NCBI GenBank assembly: GCA_965603115.1 | Contig: CBFDBT010000013.1 | Coordinates: 1-26,152, forward strand | Source of the DNA: CBFDBT01 sp965603115 | Lineage (GTDB): Bacteria > Pseudomonadota > Alphaproteobacteria > Sphingomonadales > Kordiimonadaceae | DNA length: 26,152 bases | Direction of reading: 5' to 3' | Part shown: piece by piece, positions 15,207 to 23,438 of the stretch | Numbering within the stretch: the first letter of the stretch is position 1 | How the letters are laid out: each line of letters opens with the position of its first letter | Made by a program: the position numbers and the translations under genes | Notes under the pieces: model-generated | What the model was told of the DNA's origin: nothing | Seen by the model: only the letters and a program-made list of their open reading frames with translations | The model's database searches: none

Positions 15207-16454
15207 TTATTCATAACTTGGGGGTTCTTTAACCTCACCGCGCTGTTTGAGGAGGCGTAGGCGCAGAGCGTTAAGCTTGATGAAGCCTTCCGCGTCTTGC
15301 TGGTCGTATACGCTATCTTCTTCAAAGGTCACATGGGCCATGGAATACAGGCTATTTGGGCTCTTGCGACCAATGAGGTGTACGCCGCCTTTATAAAGCT
15401 TGAGGCGTACAGAACCGGCGACAAATTCTTGGCTATGGTTGATCAGCGCTTGCAGCATTTCCCGCTCTGGCGAAAACCAGAAACCATTGTAGATCAGCTC
15501 AGCGTATTTTGGCATGATATCATCTTTAAGGTGAGCTGCCCCGCTATCGAGGGTTATTTGTTCAATGCCGCGGTGAGCTGTTAGCAATATAGTGCCGCCT
15601 GGCGTTTCATAGATGCCGCGGCTTTTCATGCCAATGTAGCGGTTTTCCAACAGGTCCAAGCGACCAATGCCGTGCTTCTTGCCATAGTCATTAAGCTGAG
15701 TCAGCAGCGTGGCAGGCGTCATGGCCACACCGTTTATGGCAATCGCGTCGCCCTTTTCAAATTCTATTTCAATAATTTCAGGCTCGTCCGGTGCGTCTTC
15801 AGGATTTACCGTGCGACTATAGACATATTCGGGCGCATCATCCCACGGGTCTTCGAGCACCTTGCCTTCGCTTGATGTGTGAAGGAGGTTGGCGTCAACC
15901 GAAAAGGGGCTTTCGCCGCGCTTGTCTTTTGGCACGGGAATTTGGTGTGCTTCAGCAAAATTGATCAGGTCGGTGCGGCTGGCAAGGTCCCATTCGCGCC
16001 AAGGGGCGATCACTTTGATATCTGGATTGCAGCCATAATACCCAAGCTCGAAACGGATTTGGTCGTTGCCTTTGCCGGTTGCACCGTGGCTGACAGCGTC
16101 AGCACCAGTTTCAGCAGCGATTTCGATTTGACGTTTGGCGATCAGCGGGCGGGCAATGGCAGTGCCAAGTAGATATTCGCCTTCATAAACCGTATTGGCG
16201 CGGAACATGGGGAAGACATAATCGCGGACAAATTCTTCGCGCAGATCTTCGATGTAAATTTCTTTGATGCCCATCATTTCCGCTTTTTTGCGGGCAGGCT
16301 CCAGCTCTTCGCCTTGGCCAAGGTCAGCAGTGAATGTTACAACTTCGCAGTTATACGTTTCGGTTAGCCAGCGCAGAATGATTGATGTATCCAAGCCGCC
16401 TGAATAAGCGAGAACAACTTTATTGATATCTTGTGGTTTGATAGCTTGTGTCAT
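15207..16454 (-). CDS. argG: Argininosuccinate synthase
   Basis: Cytosolic ligase that joins citrulline and aspartate with ATP to make argininosuccinate, the penultimate step of arginine synthesis. The 415 residues fit the short (about 400-residue) class. The ATP-binding PP-loop AYSGGLDTS lies at 16-24, followed by the conserved TADLGQGEE (about 42-50), SHGATGKGNDQIRFE near 120-134, SRTDLINFA and the SPF(S)VDANLLHTSSEGKVLEDPW stretch near 183-204 typical of the family. The ATG at 16454 has GAGG about 8 bases upstream. A clear promoter precedes it. It is divergent from the small TPR-like gene and has no other arginine genes in this window. Confidence 0.98.
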   Translation of the reverse strand: MTQAIKPQDINKVVLAYSGGLDTSIILRWLTETYNCEVVTFTADLGQGEELEPARKKAEMMGIKEIYIEDLREEFVRDYVFPMFRANTVYEGEYLLGTAIARPLIAKRQIEIAAETGADAVSHGATGKGNDQIRFELGYYGCNPDIKVIAPWREWDLASRTDLINFAEAHQIPVPKDKRGESPFSVDANLLHTSSEGKVLEDPWDDAPEYVYSRTVNPEDAPDEPEIIEIEFEKGDAIAINGVAMTPATLLTQLNDYGKKHGIGRLDLLENRYIGMKSRGIYETPGGTILLTAHRGIEQITLDSGAAHLKDDIMPKYAELIYNGFWFSPEREMLQALINHSQEFVAGSVRLKLYKGGVHLIGRKSPNSLYSMAHVTFEEDSVYDQQDAEGFIKLNALRLRLLKQRGEVKEPPSYE

Positions 16455-16516
16455 GTAGGGAACCTCACACCTTAGGCACTGTGAACATTCATCGGGCCTA
16501 TTTAAAATTTGGCGCA

Positions 16517-16545
16517 GATATAGGCCTGTCTTGGCCTCTCGTCAA
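16517..16545 (-). promoter_or_regulatory. argG promoter with inverted repeat in the spacer
   Basis: On the minus strand TTGACG (16545-16540) and TATATC (16522-16517) are 17 bp apart, an excellent sigma70-type match about 60 bases before the ATG. Between them AGGCC-AAGACA-GGCCT (16537-16522) forms a symmetrical 5-6-5 repeat that could be a repressor site; it does not look like an ArgR ARG box. Confidence 0.6.
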
Positions 16546-16605
16546 TGCAGATTTTATAGTCTTTTTAAGGAATAGTGAAAATTTATTCAAAAGGTGCTAA
16601 GCTTC

Positions 16606-16619
16606 ACTCTTAAAAGAGT
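16606..16619. repeat. Short palindrome upstream of the TPR-like gene
   Basis: ACTCTT-AA-AAGAGT is a perfect inverted repeat 15 bases before the ATG at 16634, just upstream of its GGGGA ribosome site. It could be an operator or a leader hairpin. Confidence 0.4.
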
Positions 16620-16633
16620 ATGGGGATAGTAAG

Positions 16634-17200
16634 ATGAAAATGAGATTATTAGGCGCTGGATTGATTTTTATAGCAATTTCAAGTGCACATGCATTGCCGT
16701 TAGGCAATCAGTCACGGGGGCAAGTCAAGCAGATAAAAGCTGAAATTTCTCAACTGTTACAAGAGGCAGAGCAACAAGTAGAAAAGCTTCGCTACGATAA
16801 GGCTATCGATATTTATAAAGAAGCAAATGCCCTGGAATCTGGTTTAGATAGCGGATGTAAGCCAGATAGTTCAACATTCATTTCGGGTACGAACTATTAT
16901 TATGAAATGGCTATGGTCTATCGGGTCTGGGGCAAAGCACAGGTGCCTGCCATCCGCCGCGGTAACTACCGCAGAGCTTTAGCCGCCCTTGATATGGCTG
17001 TGCGCTGTGAAACAACTTACAAGCAAGCCATGCGCAGGCTGAAAGCTTTGGAAGGTTTTCTGAGTAGTGATTTGGGCCAAGGGGCAGCCTCGCTCAAGGC
17101 CTTTCAAAAGGCGCGTTCGTTTCCAGTGGGTGACAGCAATATGAGCAATCGACAGCTTGATAGTTTGATTATGAGAATTAAGCAGGTTTTAAGAAGATAG
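16634..17200 (+). CDS. Exported TPR-like hypothetical protein
   Basis: A 188-residue protein with a clear Sec signal peptide (MKMRLLGAGLIFIAISSAHA, cleavage near AHA|LP). The mature part is almost all helical and basic. A segment at about 47-70 (LLQEAEQQVEKLRYDKAIDIYKEANAL, given here by its ends L42 and L68) and another at about 109-135 (GNYRRALAALDMAVRC) look like TPR-type helix pairs. Two Cys, in SGCKP and VRCET, could form a disulfide in the periplasm. GGGGA lies 7 bases before the ATG. It is divergent from argG and convergent with rlmN, 16 bases away. I do not recognise a specific family; a scaffold or assembly role is only a guess. Confidence 0.85.
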   Translation: MKMRLLGAGLIFIAISSAHALPLGNQSRGQVKQIKAEISQLLQEAEQQVEKLRYDKAIDIYKEANALESGLDSGCKPDSSTFISGTNYYYEMAMVYRVWGKAQVPAIRRGNYRRALAALDMAVRCETTYKQAMRRLKALEGFLSSDLGQGAASLKAFQKARSFPVGDSNMSNRQLDSLIMRIKQVLRR

Positions 17201-17216
17201 TGCCAGAAGGGACGAC

Positions 17217-18398
17217 TTAACCCTCTGCTGTTTCAGCCGCAGCTTCCTCGCGTAATATCTGCGCTTTCGACTTTTTCTCGGATGCTGACTTAAGCTGACC
17301 GCACGCCGCCATAATATCCGCGCCGCGCGCTCTGCGAACAGGGGCTGAAATGCCGCCGCGGAAAATAATATCGCTAAAGCGCTCAATCTGCTCAGCGTCG
17401 CTGCATTCATAGTCAGTGCCGGGCCACGGGTTGAAGGGTATAAGGTTCACTTTGGCAGGCAGGTTCCATTGCTTCAAGAGCTTTACAAGCTCGCGCGCAT
17501 CCGCGTCGCTATCGTTAATGCCCTTGAGCATAGCATATTCAAAGGTAATGCGGCGGGCATTGTGCGCTCCCGGGTAATTGGCACAGGCTTTCAAGACTTC
17601 ATTAAGCCCGTATTTTTTATTGATTGGCATAATCTCGCTGCGGGTCGCATCATTGACCGCATGAAGCGAGACCGCAAGGTTGACACCAATCTCTCTACCA
17701 CATTGTTCCATTTGCGGAACGACCCCACTAGTAGATAGGGTTATGCGGCGTCTTGATAGTTGAATTCCCTCTTCATCCATGACAATTTCAAGGGCTTTTT
17801 TCACCGCGTCAAAATTATAAAGCGGCTCGCCCATGCCCATCATCACGATGTTGGTGACAGAGCGGCCATGGCTTGAATTTTCCCATTCACCCAAATCATC
17901 ACGGGCAATCATCATTTGTGCGACAATTTCAGCGGCGGTAAGGTTGCGCACAAGCTTCATAGTGCCGGTATGGCAAAATTTACAATTGAGTGTGCAGCCT
18001 ACTTGGGATGATATGCAAAGCGTGCCGCGATCATCTTCGGGAATATAAACCGCCTCGGCTTCGTTACCGTCAGCAAAACGAATGAGATATTTGCGCGTGC
18101 CGTCTTCGCTATATTGCGCTTCAACAACTTCAGGGCGCTCAATTATAAAGTGCTCGGCGAGTTGGGCCTGCACCACTTTCGAGATATTATCCATCAGGGC
18201 AAAGTCAGCGACGCCGCGATGATAAATCCAGTGCCACACTTGTTGCGTGCGCATCTTGGCTTGCTTGAGCGGCACACCAGCACTGATGAGCGCTTCTTTA
18301 AGCTCTGCGCGGTCAAGGCCGAGAATGTTCTGTTTGGTTTCATCAGCCTCAATACGAGGAGAGACGATCGGCACACCACCGTCGGGAGTAATCTGCAT
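17217..18398 (-). CDS. rlmN: Dual-specificity RNA methyltransferase RlmN
   Basis: Radical-SAM enzyme that methylates C2 of A2503 in 23S rRNA and A37 of some tRNAs, tuning ribosome accuracy and drug response at the peptidyl-transferase centre. It has 393 residues. The [4Fe-4S] motif CxxxCxxC is Cys135, Cys139 and Cys142 (GCTLNCKFC). The second catalytic pair is also present: Cys128 in GTLCISSQ and Cys366 in AACGQL, the residue that carries the methyl intermediate. Further family marks are MMGMGEPLYN, STSGVVP, AVSLHAVND and LIPFNPWPG. The last motif and both extra cysteines favour RlmN over a Cfr resistance enzyme. AAGGTGA stands about 7 bases before the ATG. The IalB-like gene just upstream is a common neighbour in alphaproteobacteria. 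Confidence 0.97.
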   Translation of the reverse strand: MQITPDGGVPIVSPRIEADETKQNILGLDRAELKEALISAGVPLKQAKMRTQQVWHWIYHRGVADFALMDNISKVVQAQLAEHFIIERPEVVEAQYSEDGTRKYLIRFADGNEAEAVYIPEDDRGTLCISSQVGCTLNCKFCHTGTMKLVRNLTAAEIVAQMMIARDDLGEWENSSHGRSVTNIVMMGMGEPLYNFDAVKKALEIVMDEEGIQLSRRRITLSTSGVVPQMEQCGREIGVNLAVSLHAVNDATRSEIMPINKKYGLNEVLKACANYPGAHNARRITFEYAMLKGINDSDADARELVKLLKQWNLPAKVNLIPFNPWPGTDYECSDAEQIERFSDIIFRGGISAPVRRARGADIMAACGQLKSASEKKSKAQILREEAAAETAEG

Positions 18399-18525
18399 TG
18401 TATTTCACCTTGCCTTTTGCTCATCAGAGTATCAGGACTTCTAAACTTGCCTGCGTTCCACGGGCCAGTTGGTTAATGTTGATGCGGTATATAGGGTGTT
18501 TGGTTGCTGATGTAAAGTGGCTGGG

Positions 18526-18548
18526 ATTATAGCGCACGACTAGTGCGC
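18526..18548 (-). promoter_or_regulatory. rlmN promoter candidate with adjoining inverted repeat
   Basis: On the minus strand a consensus -10, TATAAT (18531-18526), is immediately preceded by GCGCAC-TAGTC-GTGCGC (18548-18532), a perfect 6-bp-arm inverted repeat that fills the spacer. No good -35 exists at 17 bp (TCGGTA at 18 bp is weak). The leader to rlmN would be about 120 bases. The repeat could be an operator or the 3' hairpin of the IalB transcript. Confidence 0.4.
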
Positions 18549-18615
18549 GTACCGACCAAGTGGGAGGCCGAGCTTATGCGAGGAAGCCTTTAGCGGCGCT
18601 TGAGCGAATGAATTT

Positions 18616-19143
18616 TTACTTACAGGCCTTGGTAATAGCATTAAAAGATGCCGTAAAGCCTGACAGGCTATAGGTGTCTTTGAGAACCGTGCCGCGCTTG
18701 GATGTGCTGGTGAACAGCAAGTTGCTGCCAGCTTTCATTTGCGCGACCATGTTCACATCATCACGGGCATCATAGGTCCATGCAGCATCGCCCTTCATGA
18801 ACATGCGGTTGCGGCGTTTGCCGTCGATGCTGGCGGTGGCTTCGACAGATTCTTTGCCAGTAAAACCAAGCGCAACCATAATTTCAGCCTTTATGCCGTA
18901 AGTTGGTTTTTTTGAGATCATCATATAGGTGTCACCGCGACTACTGACCTTTTGGCTGGTTGTGGTCTTTTTGGGCATGGAGATGATGTAGCAGGTTTTG
19001 TGGCCGCGGCTGTTGGTTTCCATCAAGGCATCCCAGTTTTTAAAGGTGCCAAGGTCTTTTCGTGTATCGCCGTAGCTGCTGCCAGCGATCACGCTGCTTG
19101 CCAGAGCTGCTAAAAGTGTGGATTTAACCATCTTGCCTATCAT
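18616..19143 (-). CDS. Invasion-associated locus B (IalB)-like periplasmic protein
   Basis: A small exported protein with a signal peptide (MVKSTLLAALASSVIAGSSYG, cleavage near SYG|DT). The mature part begins GTFKNWDALMETNSRGHKTCYIISMP, the family pattern of a Trp-containing strand followed by a Cys in a (R/K)xCY context, then SRGDTYMMI and a Gly/Lys-rich middle. A second Cys is next to the C terminus (KACK), likely paired with the first. The family is named after a Bartonella invasion locus, but many free-living alphaproteobacteria have it beside rlmN and argG, so no virulence should be inferred. Three starts are possible: GTG 19152, ATG 19143 and ATG 19131. With the GTG it would overlap the upstream methyltransferase gene by 8 bases, which suggests translational coupling. 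Confidence 0.85.
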   Translation of the reverse strand: MIGKMVKSTLLAALASSVIAGSSYGDTRKDLGTFKNWDALMETNSRGHKTCYIISMPKKTTTSQKVSSRGDTYMMISKKPTYGIKAEIMVALGFTGKESVEATASIDGKRRNRMFMKGDAAWTYDARDDVNMVAQMKAGSNLLFTSTSKRGTVLKDTYSLSGFTASFNAITKACK

Positions 19144-19144
19144 A

Positions 19145-19705
19145 TCACTCACTCATCTTTCTTTTCTCTAGCCGACTAATTGGCCCGCCATGTTTGTGTG
19201 CGGTTTTTTCTATTGGCCGCTTGCCGTCCATTAGGGGTCTATCAGGAAACCCGCCTAATGTGCGCAGTCTATCATACATAACAATTGCGCCAGCAGTTGC
19301 AACATTAAGACTGAATTTTGTCGGAATTTTGATCACATCATCACACAGTGCTAAAATCTCTGGGCTAAGGCTTTTGCGCTCTCCGCCAAGCATATAAACG
19401 GCTTGAGCAGGATGCTTGAAACTTGGCAGGTCAACAGCATCATCGCACATTTCGATCGCCACCATGCGACAGCCGCGCGGCAAGACGATGTCTTCTGCGC
19501 TGTCATAAACGTAAAAAGGAATTTGGCCTTCACTTTTTGATGTATCAGAGAGCGACTTGGTCACCAGCGTGCCATCATGTACAAAGCGTTTGGGGCGCAC
19601 AGCAAAAGCAAAGCTGGCGCCAAAGCTGTGGCCCGTGCGAATGAGGTTGCCCACATTGCCCGCCTTGGAAACACTATCAATTCCAATACCAAAATATCCA
19701 CGCAC
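19145..19705 (-). CDS. SpoU/TrmH family RNA 2'-O-methyltransferase
   Basis: A 186-residue SPOUT-fold enzyme expected to methylate a ribose 2'-OH in tRNA or rRNA with SAM. It has the trefoil-knot motifs in order: motif 1 GNVGNLIRT with Asn17, Asn20 and Arg23; motif 2 MLGGERKSLSPE near 105-116, a variant of the usual GSExxGL; and motif 3 IPTKFSLNVATAGAIVMYDRL near 127-147 (IPT..SLNV being diagnostic). It lacks the N-terminal RNA-binding extension of RlmB, so it is closer to the short TrmH/TrmL type; the target is not clear. The start is GTG with AAAGGG upstream, 13 bases after the MFS gene stop, so the two are probably cotranscribed with the IalB-like gene. Confidence 0.9.
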   Translation of the reverse strand: MRGYFGIGIDSVSKAGNVGNLIRTGHSFGASFAFAVRPKRFVHDGTLVTKSLSDTSKSEGQIPFYVYDSAEDIVLPRGCRMVAIEMCDDAVDLPSFKHPAQAVYMLGGERKSLSPEILALCDDVIKIPTKFSLNVATAGAIVMYDRLRTLGGFPDRPLMDGKRPIEKTAHKHGGPISRLEKRKMSE

Positions 19706-19718
19706 AGTTATTCACCCT

Positions 19719-20999
19719 TTATTTCTTGATCACTTCTAGCCGTTTACCATCCGGATGGAAAGCAGCAAACAAGCATATAATGACCATAATGGCCGAGATA
19801 GCCAAGAGGGATAATTCAATATCAATTTCAGCGGCTATGCCCATTAACATGTTAGCGACCGGCAGTAAGCCAATAGTCATAAACATATAAAGCCCCATAA
19901 CCCGCCCGAGCAGGGCTTCTGGTGTAATATTTTGCAGCCATACGAGAAAGAGCACCCAGATCATGCCGTCGCCAAGACCAGCTGTGAAAAATACGAACAT
20001 TGCCCATTCATAAGGCTCATAAAGAACCATCATACCAAGGGTCGCACCAGAATAAGCAAAGATGAGAAAGAGATATTTAACCAGTTTTGTCTCTTCAAAA
20101 GCTTTCATCGTACCGCCAACGAAGCCGCCAATAAAAGCTCCTGCACCCCACGCGCCCATTTCAAGTCCGTAAACAAGCGCGCCTTCAGCAAAGCGTTCTT
20201 TGGCCAGCACCGGCATGCCAACGAGTATTGGCGCCCTATACAACAGTTCAAAGGCAGCAATGCCCATCAGCGCCAGCCGTACAGCAGGGATCGACCAAAC
20301 AAAGGTAAAGGCTTCTTTTATTTCCTGTACCATGCTGGTGGCCTTGTCTTTTAGTTCATCCTTTAAGTCCCGCACACGGGTGAAAAGAAGAGTGATAAAA
20401 CCAAAAGCAAAGGTGGCGGCATCAACGATAAAAGCCCGGGTTAATCCTTCTCGATCTTGTTCATAACCATTTATTGTTTCGCTTGCGGAATGACTAGCGG
20501 TCTCGAAACTTCCGGCAATAAGCAGGCCCGCAACAACAGGGCCAATGATAATGGAGAGGTTCATGGTCATTTGAATGATGGCGTTGCCAGCTTGCAGTTG
20601 GTCTTTGCGCACCAAGCTTGGCAGTATTGCAATAGTGGCAGGATAGAAAAAAGCGTCGGCAACACCAAAAGCAAGGGCGAGCGCAAACACGACCGGTATG
20701 GTCACAGCGTCTTCAATAAGTAGCCACACAAGTATGAGGGTAAGAACAAGACGAATGATATCAGTCCAAAGCATCATCGCGCGGGGACTGGTGCGGTCAA
20801 CCAGTGCGCCACCGGGTAACATCAATAGGGCGCGCGGCAGGCCTTGCACAGCAAAGACCAAGCCGGTCATAAAAGGGCTACCGGTCATCTGGAGCACCAG
20901 CCACGGAAAAGCGATCAGGCTGATATGATCCCCTATCACCGACATAAAGTCGCCAATCCAGAAGATGAAGAAATTACGATTTTTTAAAAGCTCTAGCAT
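19719..20999 (-). CDS. MFS transporter (EntS-like, MFS_3 type)
   Basis: A 426-residue inner-membrane protein with about 12 hydrophobic helices. The N terminus (LLKNRNFFIFWIGDFMSVIGDHI) and LVLQMTGSPFMTGLVFAVQGLPRALLMLPGGALVDR are typical of the MFS_3 group that includes the enterobactin exporter EntS. The loop 2-3 motif A is present as GGALVDRTSPRAMML. A cytoplasmic linker (RVRDLKDELKDKATSM) joins the two six-helix halves. Substrate is not evident and no siderophore genes are nearby, so the EntS resemblance should not be read as function. AGGA lies about 4-5 bases before the ATG. It is the first gene of a likely MFS - methyltransferase - IalB unit. Confidence 0.92.
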   Translation of the reverse strand: MLELLKNRNFFIFWIGDFMSVIGDHISLIAFPWLVLQMTGSPFMTGLVFAVQGLPRALLMLPGGALVDRTSPRAMMLWTDIIRLVLTLILVWLLIEDAVTIPVVFALALAFGVADAFFYPATIAILPSLVRKDQLQAGNAIIQMTMNLSIIIGPVVAGLLIAGSFETASHSASETINGYEQDREGLTRAFIVDAATFAFGFITLLFTRVRDLKDELKDKATSMVQEIKEAFTFVWSIPAVRLALMGIAAFELLYRAPILVGMPVLAKERFAEGALVYGLEMGAWGAGAFIGGFVGGTMKAFEETKLVKYLFLIFAYSGATLGMMVLYEPYEWAMFVFFTAGLGDGMIWVLFLVWLQNITPEALLGRVMGLYMFMTIGLLPVANMLMGIAAEIDIELSLLAISAIMVIICLFAAFHPDGKRLEVIKK

Positions 21000-21081
21000 G
21001 ATTCCTGATTAGCACGGGGAAAACAGGCTGTCACCTCGAGTTTTTAACGCGCGGTCCCGCTTGGACTGTTCTTAATAATGA

Positions 21082-23310
21082 CTAGCTATCGTCTTCATCT
21101 GGCAGTAGCGCTCGTTGGCGAGCAATCTCGGTCCTGATGCGCTTGATGAGCGTTTTATAACGGGGCTCTTCCTTGAGGCTGTGCAGGGCTGGGCTATAGA
21201 CATAATCGAATTGCCAATCAGCTAAATATCCATGATCAAAGGATTTGGTTAAATGCTCCAGAGCTTTATCTTTTTCGCCCGACAAGGCATAGATATGGGC
21301 CAAGATGTTATAATCCTGGCCTCTGATTTTTTGACGGGTTTTTAGAATATAGTCAGGCGTATAATAGGTTAAATGCCGCAGGAATTTATGCGCATCTGCG
21401 GCTTGGCCCTGTATCTGGTAAAGCGAAGCCAGCGAAACCAGATGCGGTGGGAAGGAAACAGCTTTTATCAGCTCTTTGTCATTGTTTATTGTCGGCGCTG
21501 TAGCGAGCTTGTTTAAATCAGGTGCATGAGATAGCAGATAGTCTTCAGCTTTTTTATAATCTCCTTTATCCATCATAATAACAACGGCCTGTTCGATCAG
21601 AAAGTTTTTTGAATTATGACGATGGACGGTGTCTTTCGCTTCGAGGGTTTTCTCTATCAAATTCAGCGCCTGCTCTTTTTGACCCGTTAAAAACAATAGC
21701 CATACTTTCATGCTATTTGATTGCCCCCTTTTGGGGTCTAGCTTGAAAGATTTATCCAGCGCTTTTGCGGCACGATCAAAGTCTTCCAGTGCCCAATAGT
21801 TCATACTCAGCCAGTCCAACAGTTCAGGGTCAGAGGGACTAATGTTGATGGCCTGCTTTCTATAGTTGATTGATGAGAGATAATCCCCTCGTGTGTTGGT
21901 CATTGCCCACCCCAAGCCGATGTATAATTCCGGGTAACGCGGAGCGACCTCTGTCCCTTTTTGAAGAATTTTGATGGCTTCTTCTTCTGCGCCCCAGTTT
22001 GCCAAGCGCAAAGAAAGCAACCAATAATTCACGCCATCCATCGGGTCCAAAAGGATCGCATGTCTCAGTGCAGCAATTGCTTCTTCTTGTCTGTTATTTT
22101 TCCCTAGTGCAGCGCCGTAACCCGTATAAAAACTGGCGCTATTTGCCCCCAATGCCCGGGCTTTTTCCATCAATTGCAGGTCAGCAACCCTATCTCCTTG
22201 AAAGTCTTTGATGCGGGCCATTGCCATAATGGCGTCGATAGAATTTGGCTCTTTGACCAGTAAGGTATCAGCGCGATTGGAAATATCACCAAGTGCTGGC
22301 TCAACCTTGATAGAACCGGTGCCAAGTTGGCTTGCAATTATGTTGATCAGGCCCACTTCCGCCAGTGTGAAACCAGGGTCGAGCGCCAGTGCCTTTTCCA
22401 TGTAGCTCCGTGCTTGCGCCAGACCTTCAAAGCTATTGTCATTATAAAGTTGCTTGCTCCTCAGATAAAGGTCGAAGGCTTCCATATTTTCAGTAAATTG
22501 GGTTTTGGGTGGGGATATTTCGCCCAGCAGCTTTGCCTTCAGTTCGCTTAGAATTGCAGTGGCTATTTCTTCCTGAATTTCGAAAATATCGGTGAGATCG
22601 CGCTTGTAAGTCTCTGACCAGATATGATAGCCGTCATCGCGAATAAGCTGGGCGGTAATTTTAAGTCGATTGCCTGATTTGTTGATACTGCCTTCAAGGA
22701 TGTGTTTGACGTTAAGTTTGCTCGCAATTGTCGGGATGTCATCCTTGCTGCCTTTGAAAGAAAAGCTGGATGTGCGCCCTGTTACCTGCATGGCATTGGT
22801 TTTTGCCAGCAGGTTTAAAATTTCATCAGAAATGCCGTCGGCGAAATATTCCTGATCCTTGTCAGGGCTGAAGTCCTCAAAAGCCAGCACGGCAATGGAA
22901 GGCGAGATATTAGCCTCAGCCTCTGCTGTGGTTGGTATATTTGTTCCAGCCTTGGGTTGTTGAGGCGACAGGTAACTGTCATAGACGACGCCACCAAGCG
23001 CCAGCACCAGAAAAGCAATGATGACAAAGTCGAGCTTGCGCCCAGTATGGTGGGCTATGGAGCTATCTTCTTCAACCTCGTGGCTGCGTTTGATGCCTTC
23101 AGCTGTTAGCTCAAAGGCCCACGCGAACAAGAGTGCGAAGGGGAAACCAACGATGCCGAGATAGAAAACAATGCTATTGAGGCTCTCGGGTAGGTTAAGC
23201 GCAGGCACGGCAATTGAGGTGACCTGAATGACTATCCAGCCAAGGGCGAGATAGGCGAGGCCTACCTTGAAAACATTGCGGCGTTTAAGTTCAGTGAATA
23301 AATCGTCCAA
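21082..23310 (-). CDS. Membrane-anchored TolB-like domain and TPR protein
   Basis: About 742 residues from a TTG at 23310, chosen because AAGGAAGAGGC directly precedes it and because family members begin at this point (xxDLFTELKRRNVFKVGLAYL). Three hydrophobic segments follow (about 15-35, 45-68, 95-117). Residues about 140-260 form a TolB-N/FlgO-like domain (SIAVLAFEDFSPDKDQEYFADGISDEILNLL...ILEGSINKSGNRLKITAQL), a COG5616-type region often attached to adenylate-cyclase or winged-helix domains, but no cyclase domain is present. The rest is at least eight TPR units (for example LAEVGLINI, EEAIAALRHAILLDP, YLSSINYRKQAINISP). A longer reading from an ATG at 23424 adds residues unlike the family. 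Role unknown; probably a periplasmic or cytoplasmic scaffold anchored in the inner membrane. Confidence 0.88.
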   Translation of the reverse strand: MDDLFTELKRRNVFKVGLAYLALGWIVIQVTSIAVPALNLPESLNSIVFYLGIVGFPFALLFAWAFELTAEGIKRSHEVEEDSSIAHHTGRKLDFVIIAFLVLALGGVVYDSYLSPQQPKAGTNIPTTAEAEANISPSIAVLAFEDFSPDKDQEYFADGISDEILNLLAKTNAMQVTGRTSSFSFKGSKDDIPTIASKLNVKHILEGSINKSGNRLKITAQLIRDDGYHIWSETYKRDLTDIFEIQEEIATAILSELKAKLLGEISPPKTQFTENMEAFDLYLRSKQLYNDNSFEGLAQARSYMEKALALDPGFTLAEVGLINIIASQLGTGSIKVEPALGDISNRADTLLVKEPNSIDAIMAMARIKDFQGDRVADLQLMEKARALGANSASFYTGYGAALGKNNRQEEAIAALRHAILLDPMDGVNYWLLSLRLANWGAEEEAIKILQKGTEVAPRYPELYIGLGWAMTNTRGDYLSSINYRKQAINISPSDPELLDWLSMNYWALEDFDRAAKALDKSFKLDPKRGQSNSMKVWLLFLTGQKEQALNLIEKTLEAKDTVHRHNSKNFLIEQAVVIMMDKGDYKKAEDYLLSHAPDLNKLATAPTINNDKELIKAVSFPPHLVSLASLYQIQGQAADAHKFLRHLTYYTPDYILKTRQKIRGQDYNILAHIYALSGEKDKALEHLTKSFDHGYLADWQFDYVYSPALHSLKEEPRYKTLIKRIRTEIARQRALLPDEDDS

Positions 23311-23438
23311 GCCTCTTCCTTCCCCTAAAAAGGTGGATACTCGAAACCGATGATTATGTTTTATGAAATCTAAACTAGCAGCACCATACCACAGTTTTGC
23401 CGAAAGGCTAGTCTGCAGCATCAATCGCTTTTGCGGTT

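Noticed and set aside
17217..18398. Cfr-type antibiotic resistance methyltransferase
   Set aside because: The housekeeping chromosomal context and RlmN-type sequence throughout point to the normal A2503 C2 methylase.
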